From the NCBI GenBank assembly GCA_945883495.1, contig CAMCXS010000043.1:1-50535 (forward strand): DNA of 50,535 bases, given 5' to 3'. A program made the translations under genes and the position numbers. How positions within the stretch are numbered: the first letter of the stretch is position 1; every line of letters starts with the position of its first letter. Shown piece after piece: positions 1 to 6,245 of the stretch. Below the pieces are notes generated by a model. That model was given only the letters and a program-made list of their open reading frames with translations. It made no database searches and was not told the DNA's origin. The stretch comes from Akkermansia muciniphila. GTDB lineage: Bacteria > Verrucomicrobiota > Verrucomicrobiia > Verrucomicrobiales > DEV007.

Positions 1-200
1 AACAACCCGCCAATCCAATCCGCAACCCATCCGGCCTACTTCAGGCTCGGAGCGGACGGGCATGGACACCTGCGATGTGTTTTCGCACTTCCCCGGGGAA
101 TGGCAACCGCTTACGGCCGATTCGGTTCGGGCTGAGCGTCGCCAACAGGCATGGCAGCGTTCCTCGCCTTCCGCTCACGCTCCGTCGAGGTTCTACCTCT

Positions 201-259
201 AACAGTCAAGCGAGATGATTGTTGGATTCTAACAGTCAAGCGAGATGATTGTTGGATTC
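201..259. repeat. 30-base tandem duplication
   Basis: Two head-to-tail copies with a 30-base period start at 201 and 231, each opening AACAGTCAAGCGAGATGATT. The copies look identical, so the duplication is recent. It sits in sequence with no convincing gene, just upstream of a gene remnant. The first 200 bases of the window show no recognisable gene. Confidence 0.85.
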
Positions 260-261
260 GG

Positions 262-336
262 GGATGGAGGGGGTTCGTCCTTTTCGAGCCCACCCCCGCT
301 CACGAGTCACCGGTCAGCGTCGGATGGAGGGGGTTC
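262..336. repeat. dispersed repeat, direct copies 60 bases apart
   Basis: The word GGATGGAGGGGGTTC occurs at 262 and again at 322. Between them lies a segment (about 290-320) containing CCACCCCCG followed by GAGTCACCGGTCAGCGT. A clearly related segment recurs at 45115-45160, which makes this a dispersed element rather than a local duplication. It joins directly onto the DUF1501 remnant and probably marks where that gene was cut. Confidence 0.55.
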
Positions 337-462
337 CACCTCCACGCCACCGCTTTGCACCGTCTCGGGCTCGATCACGAGAAGCTCAGCTTTTACAACA
401 ACGGCATCGACCGGCGGCTGACCGATGTCCATGGACATATGATTCAGGAGATTATCGCGTGA
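337..462 (+). pseudogene. C-terminal remnant of a DUF1501 protein
   Basis: The last ~41 codons of the reading frame read [17 protein letters not shown], then [17 protein letters not shown], and end at the TGA at 460-462. This matches the normal C-terminus of DUF1501 proteins, secreted sulfatase-like proteins abundant in Planctomycetes and Verrucomicrobia, which close with an H-(D)-x-HAT-x-LH-x-LG-x-DH block and then D-x-R-LTDVHG. Nothing upstream of 337 continues the family; the frame runs into repeat sequence instead. Whole DUF1501 proteins are about 450 residues, so this is a stump. The family call is by eye. Confidence 0.65.
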
Positions 463-497
463 CACTCACCGAAGCCGATCGAGCCGCTGGCGTGAGC

Positions 498-929
498 TCA
501 CAGTGAATCTCCCCGATGGTTGATTGAGCTCTGCCTCTGCCGTTGCTTCCCAGAAGTGCGTTCCACTACCCGATCGAAGAGCTCCTGCTGTTCGGCGCTC
601 AGATGCTGGCGAATCTGCGGAGTCAACTTCCGGAACAGTGCGATCTTTTCGTCCAGACGCCGCTGGTCGATCTCGATCGCCTCAGCTTCCCATGACTTCA
701 GGAGTTGCGCGATGACGACATCTTGCTCTGGCGACAGCTTTAGATGTTCACGCAGCTCCGCCAAGACGCTGGCCGCCGCTTGGCTGCCGCTGCGGCCACC
801 CGCCGGATCGGAGTCCGTGACCACAGGAGGCGAAACGCGGCGATCGTTGACGAGCCAACCGGTGGCAAACCCGGAGGCAAAAATGCCAGCGACCGCTGCA
901 GCGACGATGAAACGGTGGAGCAGATTCAT
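498..929 (-). CDS. Periplasmic CpxP/Spy-like sensor of the ECF module
   Basis: A 143-residue protein with an N-terminal membrane anchor or signal (about residues 6-26, FIVAAAVAGIFASGFATGWL). A helical, charged region follows, including LREHLKLSPEQDVVIAQLL and LTPQIRQHLSAEQQELFDR. Repeated L(S/T)PEQ-type helices resemble the Spy/CpxP (LTXXQ) and periplasmic heavy-metal sensor (RsxC/CnrX-like) group, small envelope proteins that sense misfolded protein or metal. Its ATG overlaps the stop of the upstream anti-sigma gene (ATGA, 926-929), so it is the last gene of a coupled three-gene operon and probably the signal input for the sigma/anti-sigma pair. The ligand cannot be read from the sequence. 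There is no His-rich metal site. Confidence 0.7.
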   Translation of the reverse strand: MNLLHRFIVAAAVAGIFASGFATGWLVNDRRVSPPVVTDSDPAGGRSGSQAAASVLAELREHLKLSPEQDVVIAQLLKSWEAEAIEIDQRRLDEKIALFRKLTPQIRQHLSAEQQELFDRVVERTSGKQRQRQSSINHRGDSL

Positions 930-1240
930 TGGAGAGCCAAGATGGGGATCGAGTGCGCTGGGCGCGCGTCGCTGAGGAGCGGACCGAAGAAGTCCGGCGG
1001 CTCAGGCTCTGGCCGTGGTACCGTCAGCCCGGCCAGGATCAAGACGAAAATCGATGCGGCCGTCCCCCAAGACAAGCCAGTCAGCCAAGGGATCGTCTCT
1101 GGTGCTGCGGCATCCTGCCAGGCCCTGGCGGCAATGCGGGTGGCCAGCCCGACTGGGACCTCGAGGGTTTCGGGGATCTCCTCGGGAGAATTCTGCCGCG
1201 CCGCAGCAAGGAGGCGCGTGAGACGATCGTTATGGCTCAT
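926..1240 (-). CDS. Small membrane anti-sigma factor
   Basis: A 104-residue protein with one membrane span at about residues 53-72 (LTGLSWGTAASIFVLILAGL). The cytoplasmic N-terminal half begins MSHNDRLTRLLAAARQ, and a short Pro-rich periplasmic tail follows the span. The size, topology and position directly after an ECF sigma gene fit an anti-sigma factor. There is no visible zinc-binding HxxxCxxC motif. The ATG overlaps the stop of the sigma gene (ATGA, 1237-1240) and its own stop overlaps the next ATG (926-929). Function is inferred mainly from context. Confidence 0.65.
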   Translation of the reverse strand: MSHNDRLTRLLAAARQNSPEEIPETLEVPVGLATRIAARAWQDAAAPETIPWLTGLSWGTAASIFVLILAGLTVPRPEPEPPDFFGPLLSDARPAHSIPILALQ

Positions 1241-1842
1241 GGCGTGCTACCAGCAGAAGGTGACGGAGATTCCAGCGATTCCAAGGCTTTCCTCAACCGG
1301 TTTCGGGCTCGGAAGGAGCGCACTCGGACCAGCGTGGAACTCCATCCCGTGAGGTCGACGATCTCGGCGATCGTCCTTTGTTCCAACTCCAGCCAGGTCA
1401 AGAGAAGGCGGTCCTGGGTCTTCAGCGTGTCGAGGAGACGGAGAATCAGGGCCTTGGCTCCGGCGCGATCAGGGTCGACTGCTTCGCTCTGGCCAGCCTG
1501 CTCAAACGCCAGTTGCTCGGCTTCTCCAAGGTCACTCCAGAAGACAAGCGGACGTCGGCGGTGATGCCGCAGGCGGGAGAGGCACACATTCACCGTGATG
1601 CGCGCGACCCAGTGCGGAAAGGGCTGGCGGCCTTGGTACTGGCTGATTTTGGAAAAGACGCGCAAGAATGTCTCCTGGATGAGATCGGCGCTCTCTTCAT
1701 GCCGCGGCCGGTGAGCGGCCACAATCCGGGCCACGTGCGGATGCAACCGGTCCACGGCCTCGCGCGCGGCGTCCCCGTCTTGCTCGCGGAGCCGGTGCAC
1801 GAGGGATTCCCAAGAATCCTGCGTCGGCTCCGGGGCAATCAT
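1237..1842 (-). CDS. ECF RNA polymerase sigma factor
   Basis: A sigma-70 family regulator of about 201 residues. Region 2 is seen in ADLIQETFLRVFSKI and PFPHWVARITVNVCLSRLRH; region 4 helix-turn-helix is seen in LLLTWLELEQRTIAEIVDL and GWSSTLVRVRSFRARNRLRK. This is the normal ECF length and lacks regions 1 and 3. The start at 1842 is chosen because GGAG lies 9 bases upstream and the family begins shortly before the first helix. In-frame starts at 1860 and 1920 are also open, and the extra residues they add are Pro/Val-rich. It heads a coupled operon with an anti-sigma and a CpxP-like sensor. A promoter-like TGTAACA-N17-TCTACGG lies about 100 bases upstream, matching one before the divergent gene at 2175, which suggests autoregulation. 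Confidence 0.88.
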   Translation of the reverse strand: MIAPEPTQDSWESLVHRLREQDGDAAREAVDRLHPHVARIVAAHRPRHEESADLIQETFLRVFSKISQYQGRQPFPHWVARITVNVCLSRLRHHRRRPLVFWSDLGEAEQLAFEQAGQSEAVDPDRAGAKALILRLLDTLKTQDRLLLTWLELEQRTIAEIVDLTGWSSTLVRVRSFRARNRLRKALESLESPSPSAGSTP

Positions 1843-1942
1843 GGCGGGAGGCTCCATCATGAGGCTGGGGACCGCAAACAAGAAGGGGACTGGAACGGGA
1901 ACTGTGGGCCGGAGCAGCATGGGGAAGGCATGGAGTCTGATC

Positions 1943-1973
1943 CCGTAGATTCCATTTCAGTGCGGTTGTTACA
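1943..1973 (-). promoter_or_regulatory. Candidate ECF promoter of the sigma operon
   Basis: On the minus strand TGTAACA (1973-1967) is followed after 17 bases by TCTACGG (1949-1943). The same layout, TGTAACA-N17-TCTCGGA, points the other way at 2063-2093. A start of transcription near 1936 would leave a leader of about 90 bases before the start codon at 1842. Predicted from motif matching only. Confidence 0.5.
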
Positions 1974-2062
1974 GATCACCCGGCGATTTTCGGATTTTCT
2001 CGCTCCCGGCCTGGGGCAAGGGAGCCCCACCGCACCGCATTCTCAATTTTTTGTTGGTGAAG

Positions 2063-2093
2063 TGTAACAGGCCGCCGCCGCCGGGATCTCGGA
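2063..2093 (+). promoter_or_regulatory. Candidate ECF promoter of the glycine-rich protein gene
   Basis: TGTAACA at 2063-2069 is followed after exactly 17 bases by TCTCGGA at 2087-2093. It mirrors the sequence and spacing of the minus-strand site at 1943-1973. It would give a leader of roughly 75 bases before the ATG at 2175. The pairing suggests that the glycine-rich protein is a target of the neighbouring ECF sigma factor. Confidence 0.5.
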
Positions 2094-2174
2094 TGGGGAA
2101 GGCTGGGGATCATCCCTGGCCGGTCACACCAAAACATAACAACGATCCAGAACCCAATTCGCATTCCTTCTCTT

Positions 2175-3425
2175 ATGAAACCACATTCTCTTACACTTCG
2201 CCTGCTTCTGCTGGCTTCAGGCGCACTCGCTCCGGGAGCTGCCCTGGCGCTGCCCCCTTTTGAACCGATTGTCACCACCACCATTGATGCCGATGCAGCG
2301 GATCGTGCCGATGGTTCGCTGGACGGGAAGATTAGCTACTCTAGCTACTTTGTGCGGCCGGGCATCACCGTGCGATATATCAATTCAGTCGAGCCACTGC
2401 GCCCCGTCATCATTGAGGTGCCCAATGGGGACATTACGATCCGCGGGGTGATTGATGTCTCGGCAAGATCGAACCTCTCCACGCGGAATCCCGGGCCCGG
2501 GGGACATCCGGGGGGCGCAGCCGGCCTTGGCGTGATGACGGGGACCAAAGGCGACGGGCCTCGCGCTGGCGGCGGCGGTGGCTTGCCTGCCGGCCAGGGG
2601 TGTGCCGGCGGGGGCGGAGGTCATGCCACTGCTGGTCTGCGGGCCACTAGCCGCTCGGGGACCGCTCCCGGCATCGGCGGGACGGTCATTGCGCGCCGTG
2701 CCATCACCCCTGCCAGCCGAGGCGTGGGCGGTTCCGGAGGCGGGGGCGGCGGGGGCCGTCTCGTGAGTGGCGTAGCCCCAGTGAGTGGTGGCGTGGGCGG
2801 CGGCGGCGGCGGTGCCATCCTCTTCTCCTGCCCAGCTGGCCGAATCCAAATCGGTGATCCGGTTTGGAGCGCATGGATTTCCACGATTACCAATCCCCGT
2901 CCCGATCCAGCTGAGTGCGGCATTTATGCGAACGGAGCGAATGGCGGAATTGCCTACGGAAACGGTTTGAGTATGCACGCCGGCCCCGGTGGCGGTGGCG
3001 CAGGTGGCGTCATCGAATTGCGCTCGCCGAGGATTGAGGTCCTTGCCAATGCGGTGCTCTCCGTGCGCGGCGGCTTCGGAGGAGGAATCAGCAGCCAACC
3101 GTACGACCGTGATCCCCTTGCCTTCTCTTGCGGAGCACACGGTGGGGATGGCTATATCTTCTTTGATAGTAAAAGCGTGTTGCTGGACGACGCCTCCCAG
3201 CGCCTCGCGGTGCAAGAATGGCCTTTTATCTATTGCCTCACTCACGTGCGCTCTACCTTCGCCCAAGACGTCGTCTTCCGCCCCGGCCGGACATTGCAGG
3301 TGAAGGAAGTGCGGGACGGGATCGAAACACTCTGGACCACCGTGCCACGAGCCACCAGCCCTTACGCATCTCCCTACCTGTATGGCCAGACCCCGGGGGT
3401 CGAATACTGGTATAAAGCTGAGTAA
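2175..3425 (+). CDS. Secreted glycine-rich protein
   Basis: A 416-residue protein with a clear signal peptide (MKPHSLTLRLLLLASGALA, then a small-residue stretch to about residue 26). The middle (about 105-300) is very rich in Gly, with runs such as RAGGGGGLPAGQGCAGGGGG and SGGVGGGGGGA. Hydrophobic beta-strand-like segments alternate with them (GDITIRGVIDVSA, IELRSPRIEVLANAVLSVRG), which suggests a parallel beta-helix with Gly turns. Similar glycine-rich secreted proteins occur in planctomycetes and myxobacteria, with no firm function known to me. No catalytic motif or anchor is visible. It lies divergent from the ECF operon with a matching promoter and is followed by a strong terminator, so it is a monocistronic probable member of that regulon. 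Confidence 0.8.
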   Translation: MKPHSLTLRLLLLASGALAPGAALALPPFEPIVTTTIDADAADRADGSLDGKISYSSYFVRPGITVRYINSVEPLRPVIIEVPNGDITIRGVIDVSARSNLSTRNPGPGGHPGGAAGLGVMTGTKGDGPRAGGGGGLPAGQGCAGGGGGHATAGLRATSRSGTAPGIGGTVIARRAITPASRGVGGSGGGGGGGRLVSGVAPVSGGVGGGGGGAILFSCPAGRIQIGDPVWSAWISTITNPRPDPAECGIYANGANGGIAYGNGLSMHAGPGGGGAGGVIELRSPRIEVLANAVLSVRGGFGGGISSQPYDRDPLAFSCGAHGGDGYIFFDSKSVLLDDASQRLAVQEWPFIYCLTHVRSTFAQDVVFRPGRTLQVKEVRDGIETLWTTVPRATSPYASPYLYGQTPGVEYWYKAE

Positions 3426-3455
3426 CCCGACCGTAGCCTGCTCACCCTGAACTTC

Positions 3456-3500
3456 GCCCCGCGCCTGCTTCCCCCAGCAGGTCGGGGCTTGTTCGTTTTC
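3456..3500 (+). terminator. Rho-independent terminator
   Basis: GCCCCG-CG-CCTGCT (3456-3469) pairs with AGCAGG-T-CGGGGC (3476-3488) around a 6-base loop, with a small internal bulge. A T-rich tract (TTGTTCGTTTTC) follows. It lies 30 bases after the stop of the glycine-rich protein gene. Confidence 0.8.
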
Positions 3501-3509
3501 TCAGCAGCG

Positions 3510-3850
3510 TGAGGGTTCTCTAGGATCGGCAACTCAATCAGGACTCCAATCAGACGGAGCGCTGAAAGCGCGTGACAGACCGCTCTTCCTCGTTGCGCAA
3601 GACGCCACTCGCGCGAGTCCTCCGATTCTCGGGCCCCGCCAGGGCGCGATCCTGATGATGGCCGATCGGTCGAGGCCCCATGTAAGGGGAGCACCTCGTT
3701 GGACCAAGCGGAGTCCACGCCAGGGCCAGGTCCAAGGAAGGCCGCGCATTGAACATGCTGGCGCTTTGATTTGGTTTCCGTGTTGTCTTCGGTGTTTTCC
3801 GTGGTGCGGGAACGCGTTTTCGTGGTCCCGATCTCGCGGAGGAACGGCGG
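3510..3850. repeat. Dispersed intergenic repeats
   Basis: No gene is credible here: short frames exist on both strands but none has protein character. The stretch contains GAGCGCTGAAAGCGCGTG (an inverted repeat), a segment around 3680-3720, and a 'TTTCCGTGTTGTCTTCGGTG ... TTCCGTGGT' motif at about 3775-3810. I recognise these as widespread PVC intergenic repeat types. It leads directly into the 21-base array. Confidence 0.5.
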
Positions 3851-3868
3851 TGGACGGCTGCTGACAGC

Positions 3869-4182
3869 GCATTTCCCCGCGCGTGCAGTGGCTAGAAGGT
3901 CGCTGACATCGCATAGATGCGAGCTGCCGTGGCTAGACGTGAGAAGACTTCGCATAGATGCGAGCTGACGGTGGCTAGACGCGAGCTGCCGTCAATTGGC
4001 GCGTGCTGACATCGCATCGGTGCGAGCTGACGGCCGTTCGATAGGAGAAGACTTCGCATAGATGCGAGCTGACAATGGCTAGAAGCGGGCTCACCGTGGC
4101 TAGAAGTCAGCTGACAATGGATTTCCTTGCCCTTGCAGTCGATATACTCCGTCTGACAGTTGATAAATCGCTCCCATGAGCG
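3869..4182 (+). repeat. Degenerate 21-base tandem array, about 15 units
   Basis: Unit-opening words recur about every 21 bases: GCATTT 3869, GCTAGA 3891, GCATAG 3911, GCTAGA 3932, GCATAG 3952, GCTAGA 3974, ATTGGC 3995, GCATCG 4014, GTTCGA 4036, GCATAG 4056, GCTAGA 4078, GCTAGA 4099, GATTTC 4120, GATATA 4141 and GATAAA 4162. Spacing is 19-22. Most units then carry a GCTGAC or AGAAGACTT core. A 29-base stretch is repeated exactly (3941-3969 and 4045-4073). Several units hold a small inverted repeat (CGCAT-AG-ATGCG). The array ends about 160 bases before the start codon at 4346. No function is known; it is not a CRISPR array because there are no constant repeats or longer unique spacers. Confidence 0.75.
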
Positions 4183-4345
4183 GCTGCGTTCCACATCTTA
4201 TTATGATTTTCAGAATGACCAGGCATCGACCGATGCCGCCCGGGTGAGCGAGGTGGTCGATTGTGTGGCCACTGGTTGCGGCAGGTGAGTTTTCACTCAT
4301 TCGCACTTGCAGAACATCAACTAGGTCATAATTTCGGCGAAAACG

Positions 4346-5281
4346 ATGAACACGCGTCAGCTCAACAAACTGAACATGTATCTCGGCGTGCGCCGGTATG
4401 TCGCGGATCCAAAGGTGGCCGAGGCTCGGGGCCAAATTGGGGGGTTCCAGGAAGCTTGGGACCAGTTTGTCCCGGTGGTGAACGAGATCCATCAGCAGGC
4501 GGTGGCATCGCGTGGTTTGGTCACGGGGGGAACCACGGAAACTAAGGAGACGATTCGGGAGAGTTTGGCGGTGGCGGCGGCTAAGATCAGTGCGGGCCTG
4601 GTGATTCTGGCTGAGGTCAATGGAGATGCGGTACTGGCGGAGAAAGCGCACGTGACCAAATCCGTGATGATGACAGGCCGGGAAATGGAAACGGCGGAAC
4701 GGGCCGATGCTCTTCTGTTGCTGGCCTCGGCGCACGTGGATCATCTAGGCAAGTATGCGGTGACGCAGGAGCGCTTGGACCGGTTTGAGCTGCTTTGCCA
4801 GGAGTTTTCCGATCTGACTGGGCGGCCGCGGGCGATTATTTTGCAACGGAAGACGGCGAACCGGTCCTTTACGGAGCTGTTCCAAGAAGCGGATTTGCAC
4901 TTAAGCCGGATGGATCGGCTTTGCCCTTCGCTGGAAGAGACGCATCCCAAGTTTGTGGCCGGGTATCGGGAAAATCGCAGCATCGTTCAGGTGAACGCGA
5001 CGCGTCCGCTCTCCGATGAGGAGCTGGCGAACGCGGTGCGGGACTTGGAAGAGAAGCAAGACGCTGAGGCGCGGAAAGCAGCGGCCAAGGCCAGCCAGGA
5101 CGCGGAACAAGCCCAGCGCGCCGCGGTGCGTGAGGAGATGGAGGAGAAGCTGCGGGTGGCGAAGCAAGGGTTGCCGGCTCCGGGCACAAGCGGGGCCAGC
5201 TCCGCCCCGAGCGACACGGCTCAAGCCAAAGGAGATCGAGCGACGACGGCACCGGCGGTGAATTTTGGGCTGCCGTCTTGA
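4346..5281 (+). CDS. Uncharacterised helical protein, family shared with 29524-30204
   Basis: A 311-residue, almost entirely helical, cytoplasmic-looking protein with no signal peptide or membrane span. Residues 1-220 form the conserved part. Landmarks are a charged helix starting at R71 (RESLAVAAAKISAGLVILAE), a KYAVT motif at 136-140, a helix ending near residue 158, and a closing P201-x-F-x-x-x-Y-x-x-x-R block (PKFVAGYRENR). The same landmarks at the same spacing occur in the protein at 29524. Residues 225-270 form a charged Ala/Glu/Lys helix and the last ~40 are low complexity, neither present in the shorter relative. I recall similar uncharacterised proteins in Bacteroidetes. The gene stands alone after the 21-base array. 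Confidence 0.75.
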   Translation: MNTRQLNKLNMYLGVRRYVADPKVAEARGQIGGFQEAWDQFVPVVNEIHQQAVASRGLVTGGTTETKETIRESLAVAAAKISAGLVILAEVNGDAVLAEKAHVTKSVMMTGREMETAERADALLLLASAHVDHLGKYAVTQERLDRFELLCQEFSDLTGRPRAIILQRKTANRSFTELFQEADLHLSRMDRLCPSLEETHPKFVAGYRENRSIVQVNATRPLSDEELANAVRDLEEKQDAEARKAAAKASQDAEQAQRAAVREEMEEKLRVAKQGLPAPGTSGASSAPSDTAQAKGDRATTAPAVNFGLPS

Positions 5282-5313
5282 GGGCTTGGTTGATGGTTGA
5301 CCGCGGCGTTGTC

Positions 5314-5378
5314 GGCCGGACATGCCTGTCTGGCCAACGAGGTAGTCGATTGAAGTGGCCAGACAGGAATGTCCGGCC
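5314..5378. repeat. Long inverted repeat, dispersed family
   Basis: The left arm at 5314-5336 (GGCCGGACATGCCTGTCTGG...) pairs with the right arm at 5356-5378 (TGGCCAGACAGGAATGTCCG...) across a 19-base loop, giving a near-perfect 23-base stem. The right arm recurs without change at 6218-6240, and a diverged full element lies at 48180-48255. As RNA it would be a strong hairpin between the genes at 4346 and 5475. Confidence 0.85.
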
Positions 5379-5474
5379 TACGGGGGAATGAAATGATGCT
5401 CCATGGACGCGTTGAGGGCGCGGATGGAGCCGCTCTGCCTGTTGTCTTCCTGTCCGGACCGGCTACTTTGTCTA

Positions 5475-6128
5475 ATGGAATCGCGCGCTTTCGCCCAATG
5501 GACGCTCCAGGATTTGCAGGACACCTTTCGTTTGAAGCGTCACACCACGTTGCCGTCTTTGGAAACCTGGCTCGCCATGCCGAACGAGATCGATCCGGCG
5601 CATCGCCAGACGCTGGAACGGTTGCAGGAGCGGGTCGCGCGGAATTCGGCCTATTGGTCTGAAGAAGAGCTCAAGTTCTTCCTCATCGCGCCGCTGATCA
5701 ACATGGCCGATTATCATGATCCGGTGCATTTCTTTGGGGGACGGCTGATTTCGGCGCAGGTGGATGATTTCTATCTCTCCGGAGTGGTGGATGGGATGTT
5801 GGCGGATGGGGAGTATGCGCCGCGGCGTCCGTTCTTTTGCCTCCATGAGTACAAGCCGGAAGAATCCGGGCGTAAGGATGACCCGGCGGCTCAAGTTCTC
5901 TCCGCGATGCTGGTGGCCGACCGGCTCAATGAAGATGACGAGCCCGTGTTTGGAGCGTATGTCTTGGGCCGGTTCTGGTTCTTTCTAGTGTTGGAAGGGC
6001 GCAACTATGCCATCAGCAAGGATTACTCCACGTCGCATAACGATATCTTCGACGTCCTGCGCATTCTGAAAAATCTTGACCAGCTGATCCGCGAACGCGT
6101 CGAGCGAGCCACGCTGCGGCGGGGATAA
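5475..6128 (+). CDS. PD-(D/E)XK nuclease-superfamily protein
   Basis: A 217-residue cytoplasmic protein beginning MESRAFAQWTLQDLQDTFRL. Residues consistent with a PD-(D/E)XK nuclease fold are a helix with E65 (WSEEELKFFLIAPLI), D106 (SGVVDGML), E125-Y-K127 in a strand (FFCLHEYK), and Q140 in the next helix (AAQVLSAML). I recall related stand-alone proteins in Bacteroidetes and Verrucomicrobia, with no known role. The start at 5475 is chosen because the family begins just before the WTL-x-DL motif; an upstream in-frame ATG at 5403 would add 24 residues of poor character. No methylase or helicase neighbour is present, so it is not an ordinary restriction system. Direct repeat copies bracket the gene at about 5354 and 6216. 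Confidence 0.7.
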   Translation: MESRAFAQWTLQDLQDTFRLKRHTTLPSLETWLAMPNEIDPAHRQTLERLQERVARNSAYWSEEELKFFLIAPLINMADYHDPVHFFGGRLISAQVDDFYLSGVVDGMLADGEYAPRRPFFCLHEYKPEESGRKDDPAAQVLSAMLVADRLNEDDEPVFGAYVLGRFWFFLVLEGRNYAISKDYSTSHNDIFDVLRILKNLDQLIRERVERATLRRG

Positions 6129-6215
6129 TTACTGCCGGGATCGACGTTCGCCCCAAGCCAACTTGGGAGTGATCGCTCCAATTCATCCCCAACTGCAAGC
6201 CCGGTGGTGGATGGA

Positions 6216-6245
6216 AGTGGCCAGACAGGAATGTCCGGCCTACGG
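6216..6245. repeat. Second copy of the 5354-5384 repeat arm
   Basis: AGTGGCCAGACAGGAATGTC and its continuation to CCTACGG are identical to 5354-5384. Only one arm is present here. It supplies the stop codon of the sulfatase gene ending at 6240, so the repeat has shaped that gene's 3' end. With the copy at 5354 it brackets the nuclease-like gene in direct orientation. Confidence 0.85.

Noticed and set aside
2385-3266. 293-residue open frame on the minus strand
   Set aside because: Antisense to the glycine-rich protein; Gly-rich GC codons leave the opposite strand open.
3869-4182. CRISPR array
   Set aside because: No constant repeat with unique spacers, a unit of only about 21 bases, and no cas gene anywhere in the window.
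4100-4744. 214-residue open frame on the minus strand
   Set aside because: Runs across the 21-base array and antisense to the helical protein; no protein character.
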